This document shows positions 16,598 to 25,921 of a stretch of DNA of 64,000 bases, piece by piece. Both the position numbers and the translations under genes were made by a program. The notes under the pieces were generated by a model. It was not told the origin of the DNA. It saw only the letters and a list, made by a program, of their open reading frames with translations, and ran no database searches. The DNA is taken from the NCBI RefSeq assembly GCF_022170825.1, contig NZ_CP081878.1, forward strand, positions 1,948,001 to 2,012,000, in the 5' to 3' direction. The first letter of the stretch is position 1; every line of letters starts with the position of its first letter. The DNA comes from Exiguobacterium acetylicum (GTDB lineage Bacteria; Bacillota; Bacilli; Exiguobacteriales; Exiguobacteriaceae).

Positions 16598-18262
16598 TTA
16601 AATCTCCATGATGATCGGAAGAATCATTGGGCGGCGTTTCGTCTGTTCGTAAAGATAAGCACTCAGTTTATCTCGAATTAACGATTTCATTTCCGTCCAA
16701 TCCAATTCTCCGTTTAATTTACCTTGTAGTTGTTTCGCAACGATTCGGTTCGCTTCGTTGATCATATCCTCTGATTCGCGCATGTACACGAATCCGCGAG
16801 AGATGATTTCTGGTCCCGAGACGATCGTCTTGTTTTTCCGACTAATCGTAATAACACAGAGGACGACACCATCTTGCGACAACAAGCGACGATCGCGAAG
16901 AACGATGTTTCCGACGTCACCGACACCAATTCCATCAATCAAGACGTTTCCAGCGTTGACCTTGCGTGACATCCGCGCTTTACGTTTCTCAAACTCAACG
17001 ACATCACCATTTTCAATGATGAAGATGTTGTTCGCATTGACACCCACTGTTTGCGCCAGACGACTATGCGCCTTTTGCATCCGGAATTCCCCGTGGATCG
17101 GTAAGAAGAATTTCGGTTTGATCAAGTTAAGCATCAATTTTAAGTCTTCTGCATGACCGTGACCGGACACGTGTACTTTTCGTTGGTTGTAGATGACGTT
17201 CGCACCTGCACGGAATAATAGATCGATTGTTTTCGAAACCGACTTTTCATTCCCTGGAATCGGCGAAGCTGCAACAACGACCGTATCGTTCAAGCGAATA
17301 TTGACTTGCTTATGCGCGTTACGTGCCATTCGTGTCAAAGCTGCCATCGGCTCACCTTGCGACCCTGTCGTCAAGATGACAACTTGGTTATCGTCGAGGC
17401 GATTGATGTCAGACAGATCAATCAATGTTTTTTGTTTGAAGCGTAAGTAATTCAAACGCTGTGCCACTTCGACGTTGTTGACCATACTCCGACCGACGAC
17501 TGCTACTTTTCGATTGTTCGCTTCTGCTGCTGCAAACACTTGTTGCAACCGATGGATATTTGAAGCGAATGACGCGACGATGACACGACCTGGTGCCTCA
17601 TAGATGACATCGTTCAGTTCAGAACCGACGATCGATTCTGATCCAGACATCCCTGGTCGCTCTGCATTCGTCGAGTCAGACAGTAAGCAAAGTACTCCCC
17701 GTTGACCAATCGCTGCAATTTTCCCGAAGTCTGCCTGTTTTCCATCGACCGGTGTGTAATCGAACTTGAAATCCCCCGTATGGACGATAGCACCTTGAGA
17801 CGTTTGAATACAAACCCCGACTGCATCCGGAATCGAATGGTTGACCCGGAAGAACGTAATAAAATGACCTGCAACGGTTAATTTCGTCTTGGCATCAATT
17901 GGACGAAGATCTGCCTTTTTCAATAAACCGGCTTCTTTTAATTTGTGTTCAATCAAACCGAGCGTTAAACGTGTTCCGTAAACCGGTACCTTCAAGTCAC
18001 GTAAGACGTAACTGAGTGCCCCGATATGATCTTCGTGACCATGGGTAATGAAAATCCCCTGAATCCGCTCTTTGTTTTCTTTTAAATAACTGATGTCTGG
18101 AATGACTTTATCGATTCCAAGCATCTCGTCTCCTGGGAACATTAATCCGGCATCGATGACGAAGATGTCCTCGTCGAGTTCGACGACGTACATGTTCTTC
18201 CCGATCTCACCGGCGCCACCAAGAGCAAAGACGCTTACTTTTTCCGTCTTCTTCTTTGACAC
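16598..18262 (-). CDS. rnjB: Ribonuclease J, at the rnjB position
   Basis: Metallo-beta-lactamase/beta-CASP ribonuclease for mRNA decay and rRNA processing, with 5' exo- and endonuclease activity in the family. The 554-residue protein has the metal motif HGHEDH (H74, H76, D78, H79), further ligands at H142 (NHSIPDA) and D164 (HTGDFKFD), beta-CASP residues around SGHGHAEDLK, and the RNase J C-terminal domain. In B. subtilis the gene at this locus is RNase J2, whose HxHxDH motif is altered and whose activity is weak. Here the motif is complete. Start is GTG at 18262 with GGAGG 7 bases upstream. A good promoter precedes it. Assignment to J2 rests on locus only; it could be the sole or J1-like enzyme. 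Confidence 0.9.
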   Translation of the reverse strand: MSKKKTEKVSVFALGGAGEIGKNMYVVELDEDIFVIDAGLMFPGDEMLGIDKVIPDISYLKENKERIQGIFITHGHEDHIGALSYVLRDLKVPVYGTRLTLGLIEHKLKEAGLLKKADLRPIDAKTKLTVAGHFITFFRVNHSIPDAVGVCIQTSQGAIVHTGDFKFDYTPVDGKQADFGKIAAIGQRGVLCLLSDSTNAERPGMSGSESIVGSELNDVIYEAPGRVIVASFASNIHRLQQVFAAAEANNRKVAVVGRSMVNNVEVAQRLNYLRFKQKTLIDLSDINRLDDNQVVILTTGSQGEPMAALTRMARNAHKQVNIRLNDTVVVAASPIPGNEKSVSKTIDLLFRAGANVIYNQRKVHVSGHGHAEDLKLMLNLIKPKFFLPIHGEFRMQKAHSRLAQTVGVNANNIFIIENGDVVEFEKRKARMSRKVNAGNVLIDGIGVGDVGNIVLRDRRLLSQDGVVLCVITISRKNKTIVSGPEIISRGFVYMRESEDMINEANRIVAKQLQGKLNGELDWTEMKSLIRDKLSAYLYEQTKRRPMILPIIMEI

Positions 18263-18322
18263 AACATGACCTCCTATAATTCATATTCACTTTTTGTGAG
18301 CCGTCCACTTATCACTATCACT

Positions 18323-18351
18323 ATTCTAGCCGAATTTTCACAATCTGCCAA
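18323..18351 (-). promoter_or_regulatory. Sigma-A promoter of rnjB
   Basis: Minus strand TTGGCA, 17 bases, TAGAAT, 60 bases upstream of the GTG start. Confidence 0.8.
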
Positions 18352-18368
18352 CAAAACGACTAGGAAAT

Positions 18369-18413
18369 CTAAAAAAAACGTCATTCCTGCCACATTACTC
18401 CAGGAATGACGTT
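18369..18413 (-). terminator. Terminator of the murE-femX-peptidase cassette
   Basis: AACGTCATTCCTG and CAGGAATGACGTT form a 13-base perfect stem, followed on the minus strand by a run of T. It begins 2 bases after the peptidase stop codon. Confidence 0.93.
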
Positions 18414-18415
18414 GA

Positions 18416-19078
18416 TCATGTATTCAACAGGTCTTCGACTTCTTCCGTTCGTTTTGCTTTTTCCGAACGACTTGGACGTTCCCCATCCTTCAGTTCGTCA
18501 AGCGAATATCCGAACGTCATCTCGAAGTGAGGATAGTCGACGAATCGTTTCCAATCGCCTCCCCATTCGAAACCAAGTGCTTTACCAATATCAGCGACTT
18601 CACGCCAGTCACTTTTCCCTGACCGATTCCCATCGTACTCAAGATCGTACGAAATTTGTCCATTCACAAGCTGTACGAAATCGATGGCGAGTCCATAATT
18701 ATGCATTGATTCGCCACCGCGTGCATTCGTGACGACTTCGCCCGCTTTAGAACGTCCCTGTTCATAAAGCGCGTTCTGTTGCTGAATCGAGCGGTACCCT
18801 TGCGTAATCTTGATGTCGATATTGTAGCAAGAGTGGGCAACACGGATCAGATCTTTTGCTCCTGCTTCGACAGCTGGGTGGAGACGTTTCAGGTTCGCTT
18901 CGCTTGCGTTAATCAACCGATTTTCACCCGCTTCGTCTCGTGGACAACTCTCGATTCCGAGCTCCGGCTGATCCATTAAAATCGTCGGCATCCGATTCAT
19001 GGATGCCGCAAGAAACAATCCAACCGCAAACATCGTCAATAAAAACACGATCCAACCGAAGATTGTCCCCCGTTTCAT
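18416..19078 (-). CDS. Membrane-anchored M15 peptidase (VanY/CwlK-like)
   Basis: Cell wall peptidase, by family either a D,D-carboxypeptidase or an L-Ala-D-Glu endopeptidase. The 220-residue protein starts with a signal anchor (residues 7-25). The zinc site is SMHNYGLAID (H126, D133) plus H184 in DYPHFE, with the catalytic E185 or nearby, and the substrate arginine region ITQGYRSIQQQNALYEQGR. It acts outside the membrane on peptidoglycan stem peptides. It starts at ATG 19078, directly joined to the femX-like stop (sharing the base at 19078), so the two are co-translated. Its grouping with murE and a FemX-like enzyme suggests a shared role in stem peptide maturation. Confidence 0.88.
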   Translation of the reverse strand: MKRGTIFGWIVFLLTMFAVGLFLAASMNRMPTILMDQPELGIESCPRDEAGENRLINASEANLKRLHPAVEAGAKDLIRVAHSCYNIDIKITQGYRSIQQQNALYEQGRSKAGEVVTNARGGESMHNYGLAIDFVQLVNGQISYDLEYDGNRSGKSDWREVADIGKALGFEWGGDWKRFVDYPHFEMTFGYSLDELKDGERPSRSEKAKRTEEVEDLLNT

Positions 19079-20337
19079 TAGCGGCGAAGTTTCTTCCGAA
19101 GTTTTTGTAGAATCGGTAATCCTGTTTCAAGTAATAGATACAAGGGACGATTGAGCACGTAATCGAACTCACCAATCTTTTCGATCATCCGACTACCCCA
19201 ACCTGATTTAAAAGCATAGAGTCCCGCGTAATGATCATCCGGGTCTGTCGAACCACTGACTCCACCGAAGTCATATGAGAGCGCACCATGTTCTTTTGCA
19301 TATTGCATCATCGTCCATTGCATCAAGTGGTTCGGCATGAACTCCCGGTACTCGTTTGACGATGCGCCGTATAAGTAATACGACCGGCGACCGGCAAGCG
19401 TCAATAAACCACCAGATAAGATGACACCGTTTGGATGTTTCGCAGCAATCGTCATCAATTCCGTCTTCGACTTCTCTGCTTTTTCGATTTGTGCCGTCGT
19501 CTGTTCCAAGCGATTGTTTAAGCTCTTCAACTTCTTCTCAGCTGTTTCTTTCTCGAGCTGACGATGAATCTTCGAGAGTTCCTTATCCGCTTGAAGCAAT
19601 AACGCTTCCGTGTTTTCAAGCGCCCGAACGACGTCGAGTTTCGTTAAGAACAAAACAGCGTCCCCTTGTGGATGCAGATGATCGTAAAGATTTTCGAAGT
19701 AATCCAGACCACGGATCGAGAAACCATCCCGCTCGCCCGTCTCGACCATCAGTTTCGCAAATGTTTTGAGTCCTTCGCGATCGACTTGTTCGCAAACGAT
19801 ACCTTTGCGTTCAGCAAGGCGGACATTATAACGAAACTTCGAATGGAAACCGTCGAAGATTTCTTTTTCTGTCCCTTCAAGACTCGTCTCCATCGTAAAG
19901 CGTGGTTGCGCATAGTCAAAGCCACCACCGAAGCCATTATGTTTGAACCCGAGTTCTTGCATCTCCTGTAACAGTCCAGGATATTCTTCTCGCTCGACGT
20001 TTGGATCAAATTTAATCGCAATCGCCTTATGTTGTTTTGCGACACGAATCGCTTCGTCACGAAGGGCACGGAGTGCGTCCGTATCCGTATAATCGACGAC
20101 GAAACCACGTGGCGCATAACAAAGCGTAAACGGTAACTTCGGTACTTTCTTGAATAAGAGCAGCCCGACTCCGGCAATCTCACCGGAAGTCGTTCCGACC
20201 GCAATGCGTTCATGTGTCCATCCAGTTGCGCTCTTGACTTCGCCCCACGCTGGAAGCTGAAGTAAATCGCCTTTTGGATGTGTTTTTACGAATGTTTCAA
20301 ATTGATCTATGGTTACAACGATTGGTTGATAAGTCAC
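19078..20337 (-). CDS. FemA/FemX-family aminoacyltransferase, probably adds the interpeptide bridge
   Basis: Probably transfers an amino acid from charged tRNA onto the lysine of a peptidoglycan precursor. The 419-residue protein has the two GNAT-like halves of the family: QLPAWGEVK near residue 27, a YAPRG segment at 74-78, KFRYNVRLAERKG at 167-179. An inserted antiparallel coiled-coil arm spans about 241-300 (rich in E, K, L), as in FemA. The C-terminal half has YLYGASS and YDFGGVSGSTDPDDH. The start is GTG at 20337, overlapping the murE stop as GTGA, with GGAGGA 6 bases upstream. The tight link to murE favours a cell wall role. Amino acid (glycine if Exiguobacterium-like) is inferred. Confidence 0.88.
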   Translation of the reverse strand: MTYQPIVVTIDQFETFVKTHPKGDLLQLPAWGEVKSATGWTHERIAVGTTSGEIAGVGLLLFKKVPKLPFTLCYAPRGFVVDYTDTDALRALRDEAIRVAKQHKAIAIKFDPNVEREEYPGLLQEMQELGFKHNGFGGGFDYAQPRFTMETSLEGTEKEIFDGFHSKFRYNVRLAERKGIVCEQVDREGLKTFAKLMVETGERDGFSIRGLDYFENLYDHLHPQGDAVLFLTKLDVVRALENTEALLLQADKELSKIHRQLEKETAEKKLKSLNNRLEQTTAQIEKAEKSKTELMTIAAKHPNGVILSGGLLTLAGRRSYYLYGASSNEYREFMPNHLMQWTMMQYAKEHGALSYDFGGVSGSTDPDDHYAGLYAFKSGWGSRMIEKIGEFDYVLNRPLYLLLETGLPILQKLRKKLRR

Positions 20338-21797
20338 TTCTGTTCCTCCATTTGCCGTATCATCTCTTTGACGATGACTTCCTCATCGAGAGGGATTTTC
20401 TCATCCCCAATGATTTGATATTTTTCATGGCCCTTACCGGCTAAGATGACGATATTGTCTGGTCGCGCAAGACGGGCTGCGTAACGGACTGCCTCTTCTC
20501 GATCGCCGATTTCGACGAATTGATCGTGTGTCATCCCTTTTGCAATGCCGGACGTAATCGACTCATATGCTTCATACCGTGGATCATCCGTCGTGATGAC
20601 AACTGTTCCTGCATAGGTCGAAGCAAGTTCACCCATCTTCGGTCGTTTCGTCACGTCACGGTTTCCACCTGTTCCGATCAGGAACACGATATTCTCTTTC
20701 GGTACGTCGACAAGTGCTTTCAGACATTGTTCAATACCGTCTGGCGTATGTGCATAATCGACATAGACGTTATACCCGTCGATCGGCAAACGTTGCATCC
20801 GCCCTTTTGCCGGACGGATCGCTGAGATGGCTCCTGCAATCGTCGCTAAATCATATCCGCAAGACAAAAGAATACCAGTTGCTAACAACAGATTGTAGAC
20901 ATTAAAACGACCGATGAAGTTCGCCGTGACATCGACTTGTTCTTCCTTGTACAGCATCGTGAATGTCGTTTGTTGAAGCGACTGATTAATGTTCGTCGCT
21001 CGAAGATCCGCCATATTGTCAATACCGTACGTCATGACACGAGCGCCTGTCATCATCTCATACAGTTCACTCGTTTTATCATCGGCGTTCAAAACTGCGA
21101 CTTTTTCTGTCGTCAGCCGTTGTCCAAGTTGTGCGAATAACAACCCTTTTGCGCGCGCGTAATTTTCAAACGTTTTATGAAAATCGAGGTGGTCATGCGT
21201 TAAATTCGTAAATCCAGCGACGTCGTAATCCACACCCGTCACCCGGCCAAGCTCTAATCCATGCGAAGATACTTCCATGATGACATCTTGGACATCTTCT
21301 TCGTGCATCTGGTGGAGAAAGGCTTGCAGTTCAGAACTTTGAGGTGTCGTATTACGGCTTGGTACGACGCGGTCACCAATCTTGACTTCAACCGTCCCGA
21401 TGATGCCCGTCTTCCGACCAAGGTGCGCTAATATATCACGGACGATCGTCGTCGTCGTCGTTTTCCCATTCGTTCCTGTAATACCGATCATCCGCATCTT
21501 TTCAGAAGGATAATCATAGAATTTGCCAGCCAACTCGGCAATGGCACGTGATGTACTGCGAACAAGAATGACAGGAATCGACACGTCGACCGGTTGTTCT
21601 GCAACAATTGCGACCGCTCCTTGTGCTTCCGCCTGTTTGGCATAGTCGTGCCCATCAACAGTGTACCCTTTGATGGCAACGAACAATGTTCCCGGTTTAA
21701 CATCCCGTGAATCGGTCGTGATGGACGTAACATCCACCTCTACCATTCGTTCGATTTTTTGCGTCTGTATGACTTGAATCAGTTCAGCTAAATTCAA
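20334..21797 (-). CDS. murE: UDP-MurNAc-tripeptide synthetase MurE
   Basis: Mur ligase adding the third residue (DAP or L-lysine) to UDP-MurNAc-L-Ala-D-Glu. The 487-residue protein has the ATP loop GTNGKTTT (108-115), the NTTPQSSE substrate region, EVSSHGL, an HDHLDFHKT motif with the carbamylated lysine region, and GKGHE at 454-458. The specificity motif reads DDPR at 404-407, against DNPR in DAP enzymes and a form lacking arginine in S. aureus, so the third residue cannot be called with confidence. Start is TTG at 21797 with AAGGA upstream. It lies outside the division cluster and is coupled to a femX-like gene, a grouping that suits lysine-type cell walls. Confidence 0.92.
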   Translation of the reverse strand: MNLAELIQVIQTQKIERMVEVDVTSITTDSRDVKPGTLFVAIKGYTVDGHDYAKQAEAQGAVAIVAEQPVDVSIPVILVRSTSRAIAELAGKFYDYPSEKMRMIGITGTNGKTTTTTIVRDILAHLGRKTGIIGTVEVKIGDRVVPSRNTTPQSSELQAFLHQMHEEDVQDVIMEVSSHGLELGRVTGVDYDVAGFTNLTHDHLDFHKTFENYARAKGLLFAQLGQRLTTEKVAVLNADDKTSELYEMMTGARVMTYGIDNMADLRATNINQSLQQTTFTMLYKEEQVDVTANFIGRFNVYNLLLATGILLSCGYDLATIAGAISAIRPAKGRMQRLPIDGYNVYVDYAHTPDGIEQCLKALVDVPKENIVFLIGTGGNRDVTKRPKMGELASTYAGTVVITTDDPRYEAYESITSGIAKGMTHDQFVEIGDREEAVRYAARLARPDNIVILAGKGHEKYQIIGDEKIPLDEEVIVKEMIRQMEEQK

Positions 21798-21856
21798 CGG
21801 TATTCCTTCTTTCTCGACATCGTCATTTCATGTGTTACATCTATTCCGTTCTACTG

Positions 21857-23092
21857 TCATGCTTCCTCTTCATCATCGTCTGCCGGAAGAATATAGGCCT
21901 TTGCCGGTTCCTCCGAAAAAATGTACTGAATTAATCCTTCGATATCCGACGGACGAATTCGTTCGACATCCGCTAACACTTCTTCAAGTGACGGATGACG
22001 GTGCAAGTGCAACTCATTCCGTGCATTTCGGTTCATATGGCTCGAAGTACCTTCGTTTCCTAAGATGAGAGAGCCTTTCAGCTGCTCAATTCCATCTTCA
22101 AGTTCCTTAGCTGATAATCCATCCTGCTTCAATCGATTAATTTCAGCTGCTAGTACCTGTTCGACTTCTTCAACCGATTCCGGTGACGTACCGACATAGA
22201 TCGTAAACGTTCCGTGATCGTCAAACGTCGTGTAATAAGAAAAGACTGAGTAGGCAAGACCACGTTCCTCTCGAATCGATTGGAACAAACGACTCGACAT
22301 CGTTGCACCGAATGCATTATTGAGTAAGGCGAGGGCAGGCAAACGTGGATCAGCAGAAGGAATCGCACGGAAATTATAACAAATATGTGCCTGTTCCGTA
22401 TCCTTTTCCTTACGAATCACACCATTTTGTAACCTTGGTGACGTCGTTTGACGTGTTTTCTCGCGTGATACAAGAATCGACATTCGCTCCGTAATCTGCG
22501 CAATCAACTCATCTGTTACGTTTCCGGCAACGGAAATGACGATTTGATCCGGTGCATACGCTTCTTCAAGGTACTGTCCAATCATCTTCCGATCAATCCG
22601 AAGCACACTCTCCTCCGTTCCAAGAATCGGGCGTGCCATGACATCCTCACCGTATGCTGCGATCGCTAGCAGTTCGTGGACGAGATCATCCGGTGTGTCA
22701 TCGTACATTTTAATCTCTTCGATGACGACCTTTTTCTCTTTTTCTAGTTCATCTGCGTCAAACGTCGATTCGAGGAACATGTCCGATAACACCTGGAAGG
22801 CTTCTCCCGCATGCTCATCCAATGTCTTGACGTAATAACACGTTTGATCCTTACTCGTGAACGCATTAATATTTCCACCAAGTCGGTCAAAGTAAACCGC
22901 AATCTCTTTTGCCGTATGGCGTTTCGTTCCCTTGAACATCATGTGTTCGATCAGATGACTGATGCCATGCTCCTCGATGTGTTCTGTTCGACTTCCTGCT
23001 TGAATGAAGATGCCCGTCGCAACGCTGCGTGCTTCTGGCATTCGTTCGACGATCAGTCGAACCCCGTTTTCTAGTTGTATCCGTTCGATCAT
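21857..23092 (-). CDS. mlpA: M16-family zinc protease, YmxG/MlpA type
   Basis: Processing protease of the insulinase/MPP family. The 411-residue protein has the inverted zinc motif HLIEH (H46, E49, H50) and a downstream glutamate in the KKVVIEEIKMYDD segment, then the inactive-like second half with the R/Y pair region (FRAIPSADPRLPALALLNNAFGA and RGLAYSVFSYYTTF). In B. subtilis the corresponding gene follows pnp and ylxY and affects regulation of dap genes. Start ATG at 23092 follows GGAGG by 7 bases; the upstream 25 codons in frame contain the pnp terminator and are rejected. It follows pnp in the same direction. Confidence 0.92.
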   Translation of the reverse strand: MIERIQLENGVRLIVERMPEARSVATGIFIQAGSRTEHIEEHGISHLIEHMMFKGTKRHTAKEIAVYFDRLGGNINAFTSKDQTCYYVKTLDEHAGEAFQVLSDMFLESTFDADELEKEKKVVIEEIKMYDDTPDDLVHELLAIAAYGEDVMARPILGTEESVLRIDRKMIGQYLEEAYAPDQIVISVAGNVTDELIAQITERMSILVSREKTRQTTSPRLQNGVIRKEKDTEQAHICYNFRAIPSADPRLPALALLNNAFGATMSSRLFQSIREERGLAYSVFSYYTTFDDHGTFTIYVGTSPESVEEVEQVLAAEINRLKQDGLSAKELEDGIEQLKGSLILGNEGTSSHMNRNARNELHLHRHPSLEEVLADVERIRPSDIEGLIQYIFSEEPAKAYILPADDDEEEA

Positions 23093-23114
23093 AGTAATTC
23101 CTCCAAATATAGGA

Positions 23115-23161
23115 AACAAGGTGGCTCTCGTTGCATTCTCTGCACCGTCGAGCCACCTTGG
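23115..23161 (-). terminator. Hairpin between pnp and mlpA
   Basis: CAAGGTGGCTC and GAGCCACCTTG form an 11-base perfect stem with a 22-base loop; on the minus strand it is followed only by TTTCC, so termination is probably partial. It overlaps the spacer just before the mlpA ribosome site. Confidence 0.65.
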
Positions 23162-23166
23162 ATTCA

Positions 23167-25386
23167 TTAGTTACGACGTGGTGGACGTTGTCCGTCACGT
23201 GGTGGGCGTGAACCCTGGTCCCGGCGTGGCGGGCGGTTCTCACGCTCTGTCTTTTTCTTTTCTTCGTATGCGGCACGATCTTCTTCGCTTAAGCCTTCAA
23301 CGAGCAAGACTTTGTGCGAAGCGTTAACGCGACCTTTGTCATCGATTTCCGTAACACGGACTTTTAGCTTATCACCAAGTTTGACGACATCTTCCGTTTG
23401 ACCAACACGGTTAAGTGCAAGTTCCGAAATGTGGACGAGGGCGTCTTTTCCTTTGAACAATTCGACGAATGCACCGAATTTCTCAACGCGACGAACCGTT
23501 CCATCGAACTCTTCTCCGATGACGACTTCACGGACGATATCTTCGACCAATTGACGGGCACGATCAATGCCAGCTTGATCCGTCGAAGCGATGAAGACTG
23601 TTCCGTCTTGATCGATGTCAATCTTAACGCCAGTTTCATCGATGATACCGTTGATGACTTTACCACCAGGTCCGATGACATCACGGATTTTATCTGGATT
23701 GATTTTGAGTGTGACGATTTTCGGCGCGTATTGCGACAATTCGACACGTGGTTCAGCGATGACAGTTTGCATATGCTCAAGAATGTGCAGGCGACCAAGA
23801 CGTGCTTGTTCGAGTGCTTCTTCAAGAATTTGACGCGTGATTCCGCCAATTTTCATATCCATTTGTAAAGCTGTGACACCTTCGTGTGTTCCAGCGACTT
23901 TAAAGTCCATATCGCCGAGATGATCTTCCATCCCTTGGATATCTGTCAAGATCGAATAATTGTCGCCTTCCATGATCAAGCCCATCGCAATACCAGCAAC
24001 AGGTGCTTTGAGTGGAACACCCGCATCCATCATGGCAAGAATCGAACCACAGATTGAAGCCTGTGATGAAGAACCGTTCGACTCAAGAACTTCTGATACA
24101 AGACGAATCGTATACGGGAAATCGACTTCATTCGGAAGAACTGGTAAGAGTGCGCGTTCTCCGAGTGCACCGTGACCGATTTCACGACGACCTGGTGCAC
24201 GCATCGGACGTGCTTCCCCGACTGAGAATGGCGGGAAGTTATAGTGGTGCATGAAGCGTTTCTCTTCTTTGAGACCAAGTCCATCGATGATTTGAGCATC
24301 ACCTGCAACACCAAGTGTCGCAACAGACAAGACCTGTGTCTGACCGCGTGTGAACAAACCTGAACCATGTGCACGTGGTAAGAGACCGACTTCTGAATCG
24401 AGTGGACGAATCTCAGCAAGACCACGTCCATCTGGACGCACTTTGTCTTCTGTGATGAGACGACGGACTTCATCTTTGACGAACTTGTTGAGAACGCCTG
24501 ATACTTCTGCCAGTTGTTCTGCCGTGACTGACTCGTCAGCTGCATACAACTCGATGTATTTTGCGATGACTTCATTGATGGCGATGTCACGCGCTTGTTT
24601 TTCTTCGACTTGAACCGCTTGTGTGACTTCTGCCAATGCTTCTGCTTTCAGGCGATTGACGATTGTCTCATCGAAGCTTGATACCGTATATTCAAATTTC
24701 TCTTTACCGACTTGGGCAACGATTTCTTCTTGGAAAGCAATCATTTCCTTGATGACATCGTGTCCAAGTAAGATCGCTTCAAGCATCGCTTGTTCCGATA
24801 CTTCCTTCGCACCTGCTTCAACCATGTTGACGGCATGTTTTGTTCCGGCAACTTGGAGATCGATGTCGCTAACTTCCATTTGTGCTGAAGTCGGGTTCAC
24901 GACGAATTCTCCGTCGACGCGACCGATCGTAACACCTGCGATTGGACCGTCGAATGGAATATCTGAAATCGAAAGCGCAATCGAAGCACCGATCATCGCT
25001 GCAACTTCTGGTGAATTGTCAGCATCTGACGAAAGAACCGTTGTCGCCACTTGTACATCGTGACGGAAACCGTCTGGGAATAATGGACGGATCGGACGGT
25101 CAATCAGACGCGAAGTCAGAATTGCACTCTCTCCTGGACGTCCTTCACGTTTAAGGAATCCACCTGGGATTTTCCCTGCCGCATATAGTTTTTCTTCATA
25201 GTTCACTGTTAATGGGAAGAAATCTAAGTCCTTCGGTTGTTTTGATGCAACGACCGTAGCAAGAACGGCTGTATCGCCGTAACGAATCAATGCTGCTCCG
25301 TTCGCCTGTTTTGCTAATTGACCGATTTCAATCGTTAATGGACGTCCACCGAGTTCGGTCGAAAACGTCTGTTTTGTTTGTGACAT
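23167..25386 (-). CDS. pnp: Polynucleotide phosphorylase
   Basis: 3'-5' phosphorolytic exoribonuclease and degradosome-type component. The 739-residue protein has two RNase PH domains (the second with GRRE and the PFxxR-like region, [19 protein letters not shown]), a KH domain (about 555-615, IGPGGKVI) and an S1 domain (about 620-690, [18 protein letters not shown]). The tail after the S1 domain is longer than in B. subtilis and is rich in R, P, D and Q ([20 protein letters not shown]), an extension that may bind RNA or partners. The start ATG at 25386 follows GGAG by 8 bases. It has its own promoter and is separated from rpsO by a terminator. Confidence 0.96.
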   Translation of the reverse strand: MSQTKQTFSTELGGRPLTIEIGQLAKQANGAALIRYGDTAVLATVVASKQPKDLDFFPLTVNYEEKLYAAGKIPGGFLKREGRPGESAILTSRLIDRPIRPLFPDGFRHDVQVATTVLSSDADNSPEVAAMIGASIALSISDIPFDGPIAGVTIGRVDGEFVVNPTSAQMEVSDIDLQVAGTKHAVNMVEAGAKEVSEQAMLEAILLGHDVIKEMIAFQEEIVAQVGKEKFEYTVSSFDETIVNRLKAEALAEVTQAVQVEEKQARDIAINEVIAKYIELYAADESVTAEQLAEVSGVLNKFVKDEVRRLITEDKVRPDGRGLAEIRPLDSEVGLLPRAHGSGLFTRGQTQVLSVATLGVAGDAQIIDGLGLKEEKRFMHHYNFPPFSVGEARPMRAPGRREIGHGALGERALLPVLPNEVDFPYTIRLVSEVLESNGSSSQASICGSILAMMDAGVPLKAPVAGIAMGLIMEGDNYSILTDIQGMEDHLGDMDFKVAGTHEGVTALQMDMKIGGITRQILEEALEQARLGRLHILEHMQTVIAEPRVELSQYAPKIVTLKINPDKIRDVIGPGGKVINGIIDETGVKIDIDQDGTVFIASTDQAGIDRARQLVEDIVREVVIGEEFDGTVRRVEKFGAFVELFKGKDALVHISELALNRVGQTEDVVKLGDKLKVRVTEIDDKGRVNASHKVLLVEGLSEEDRAAYEEKKKTERENRPPRRDQGSRPPRDGQRPPRRN

Positions 25387-25431
25387 GCACAAATCTCCTC
25401 TCACTGCTATCCGTTTTTTCATTCAAATCTA

Positions 25432-25460
25432 ATTATGTAGGTTCTTGCGCAAAAAGTCCA
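25432..25460 (-). promoter_or_regulatory. Predicted promoter of pnp
   Basis: Minus strand TGGACT, 17 bases, CATAAT, starting just after the rpsO terminator. Confidence 0.55.
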
Positions 25461-25467
25461 TGAATCG

Positions 25468-25503
25468 GCAAAAAAAAGAAACAGGAGACGATGCTCCTGC
25501 TTC
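25468..25503 (-). terminator. Terminator of rpsO
   Basis: GCAGGAG...CTCCTG(T) stem (CAGGAG/CTCCTG around CATCGT) followed on the minus strand by TTTCTTTTTTTT. Confidence 0.85.
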
Positions 25504-25524
25504 CCTACCTCGTTCTCGTCGGGA

Positions 25525-25794
25525 TTAGCGACGGAGACCAAGACGCTCGATCAACGAACGGTAACGTGCAACATCCTTGTTACGAAGGTATGTGAGCAAG
25601 TTACGGCGACGACCGACCATTTTCAAGAGACCACGACGTGAGTGGTGATCCTTTTTGTGTGTACGTAAGTGATCGTTCAAAGTTGTGATTTGTTCAGTCA
25701 AAACAGCAACTTGTACTTCCGGCGAACCAGTATCGCCTTGTTTCGTAGCATATGCTTCGATAATTTCGTTTTTACGTTCTTTTGTGAGTGCCAT
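25525..25794 (-). CDS. rpsO: 30S ribosomal protein S15
   Basis: Primary 16S rRNA-binding protein of 89 residues that organises the small-subunit platform. The sequence [36 protein letters not shown] and the [20 protein letters not shown] helix are diagnostic. I chose the ATG at 25794 (MALTK) with GGAGGTGG 7 bases upstream; the GTG two codons earlier overlaps the ribosome site. A consensus promoter and a structured leader of about 90 bases precede it. Confidence 0.98.
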   Translation of the reverse strand: MALTKERKNEIIEAYATKQGDTGSPEVQVAVLTEQITTLNDHLRTHKKDHHSRRGLLKMVGRRRNLLTYLRNKDVARYRSLIERLGLRR

Positions 25795-25834
25795 TGTCAC
25801 TCCACCTCCATCTTATGAATGACCGTATTCCCGA

Positions 25835-25858
25835 GCATCGGATGGTGAGACCAGATGC
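25835..25858 (-). ncRNA. Hairpin in the rpsO leader, candidate S15 autoregulatory element
   Basis: Minus strand GCATC-TGGT-CTC-ACCA-TCC-GATGC forms a two-part hairpin in the roughly 90-base 5' leader. S15 autoregulation through a leader RNA is established in Geobacillus and other bacteria; whether this hairpin is the binding site here is inferred. Confidence 0.4.
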
Positions 25859-25892
25859 CAAGTGAATCGGCTGTACGTGATCGTACTGACCT

Positions 25893-25921
25893 ATCATAAC
25901 GAACCCTGTCCGTACTGTCAA
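25893..25921 (-). promoter_or_regulatory. Consensus sigma-A promoter of rpsO
   Basis: Minus strand TTGACA, 17 bases, TATGAT. The -35 overlaps the ribC stop codon. Confidence 0.9.
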
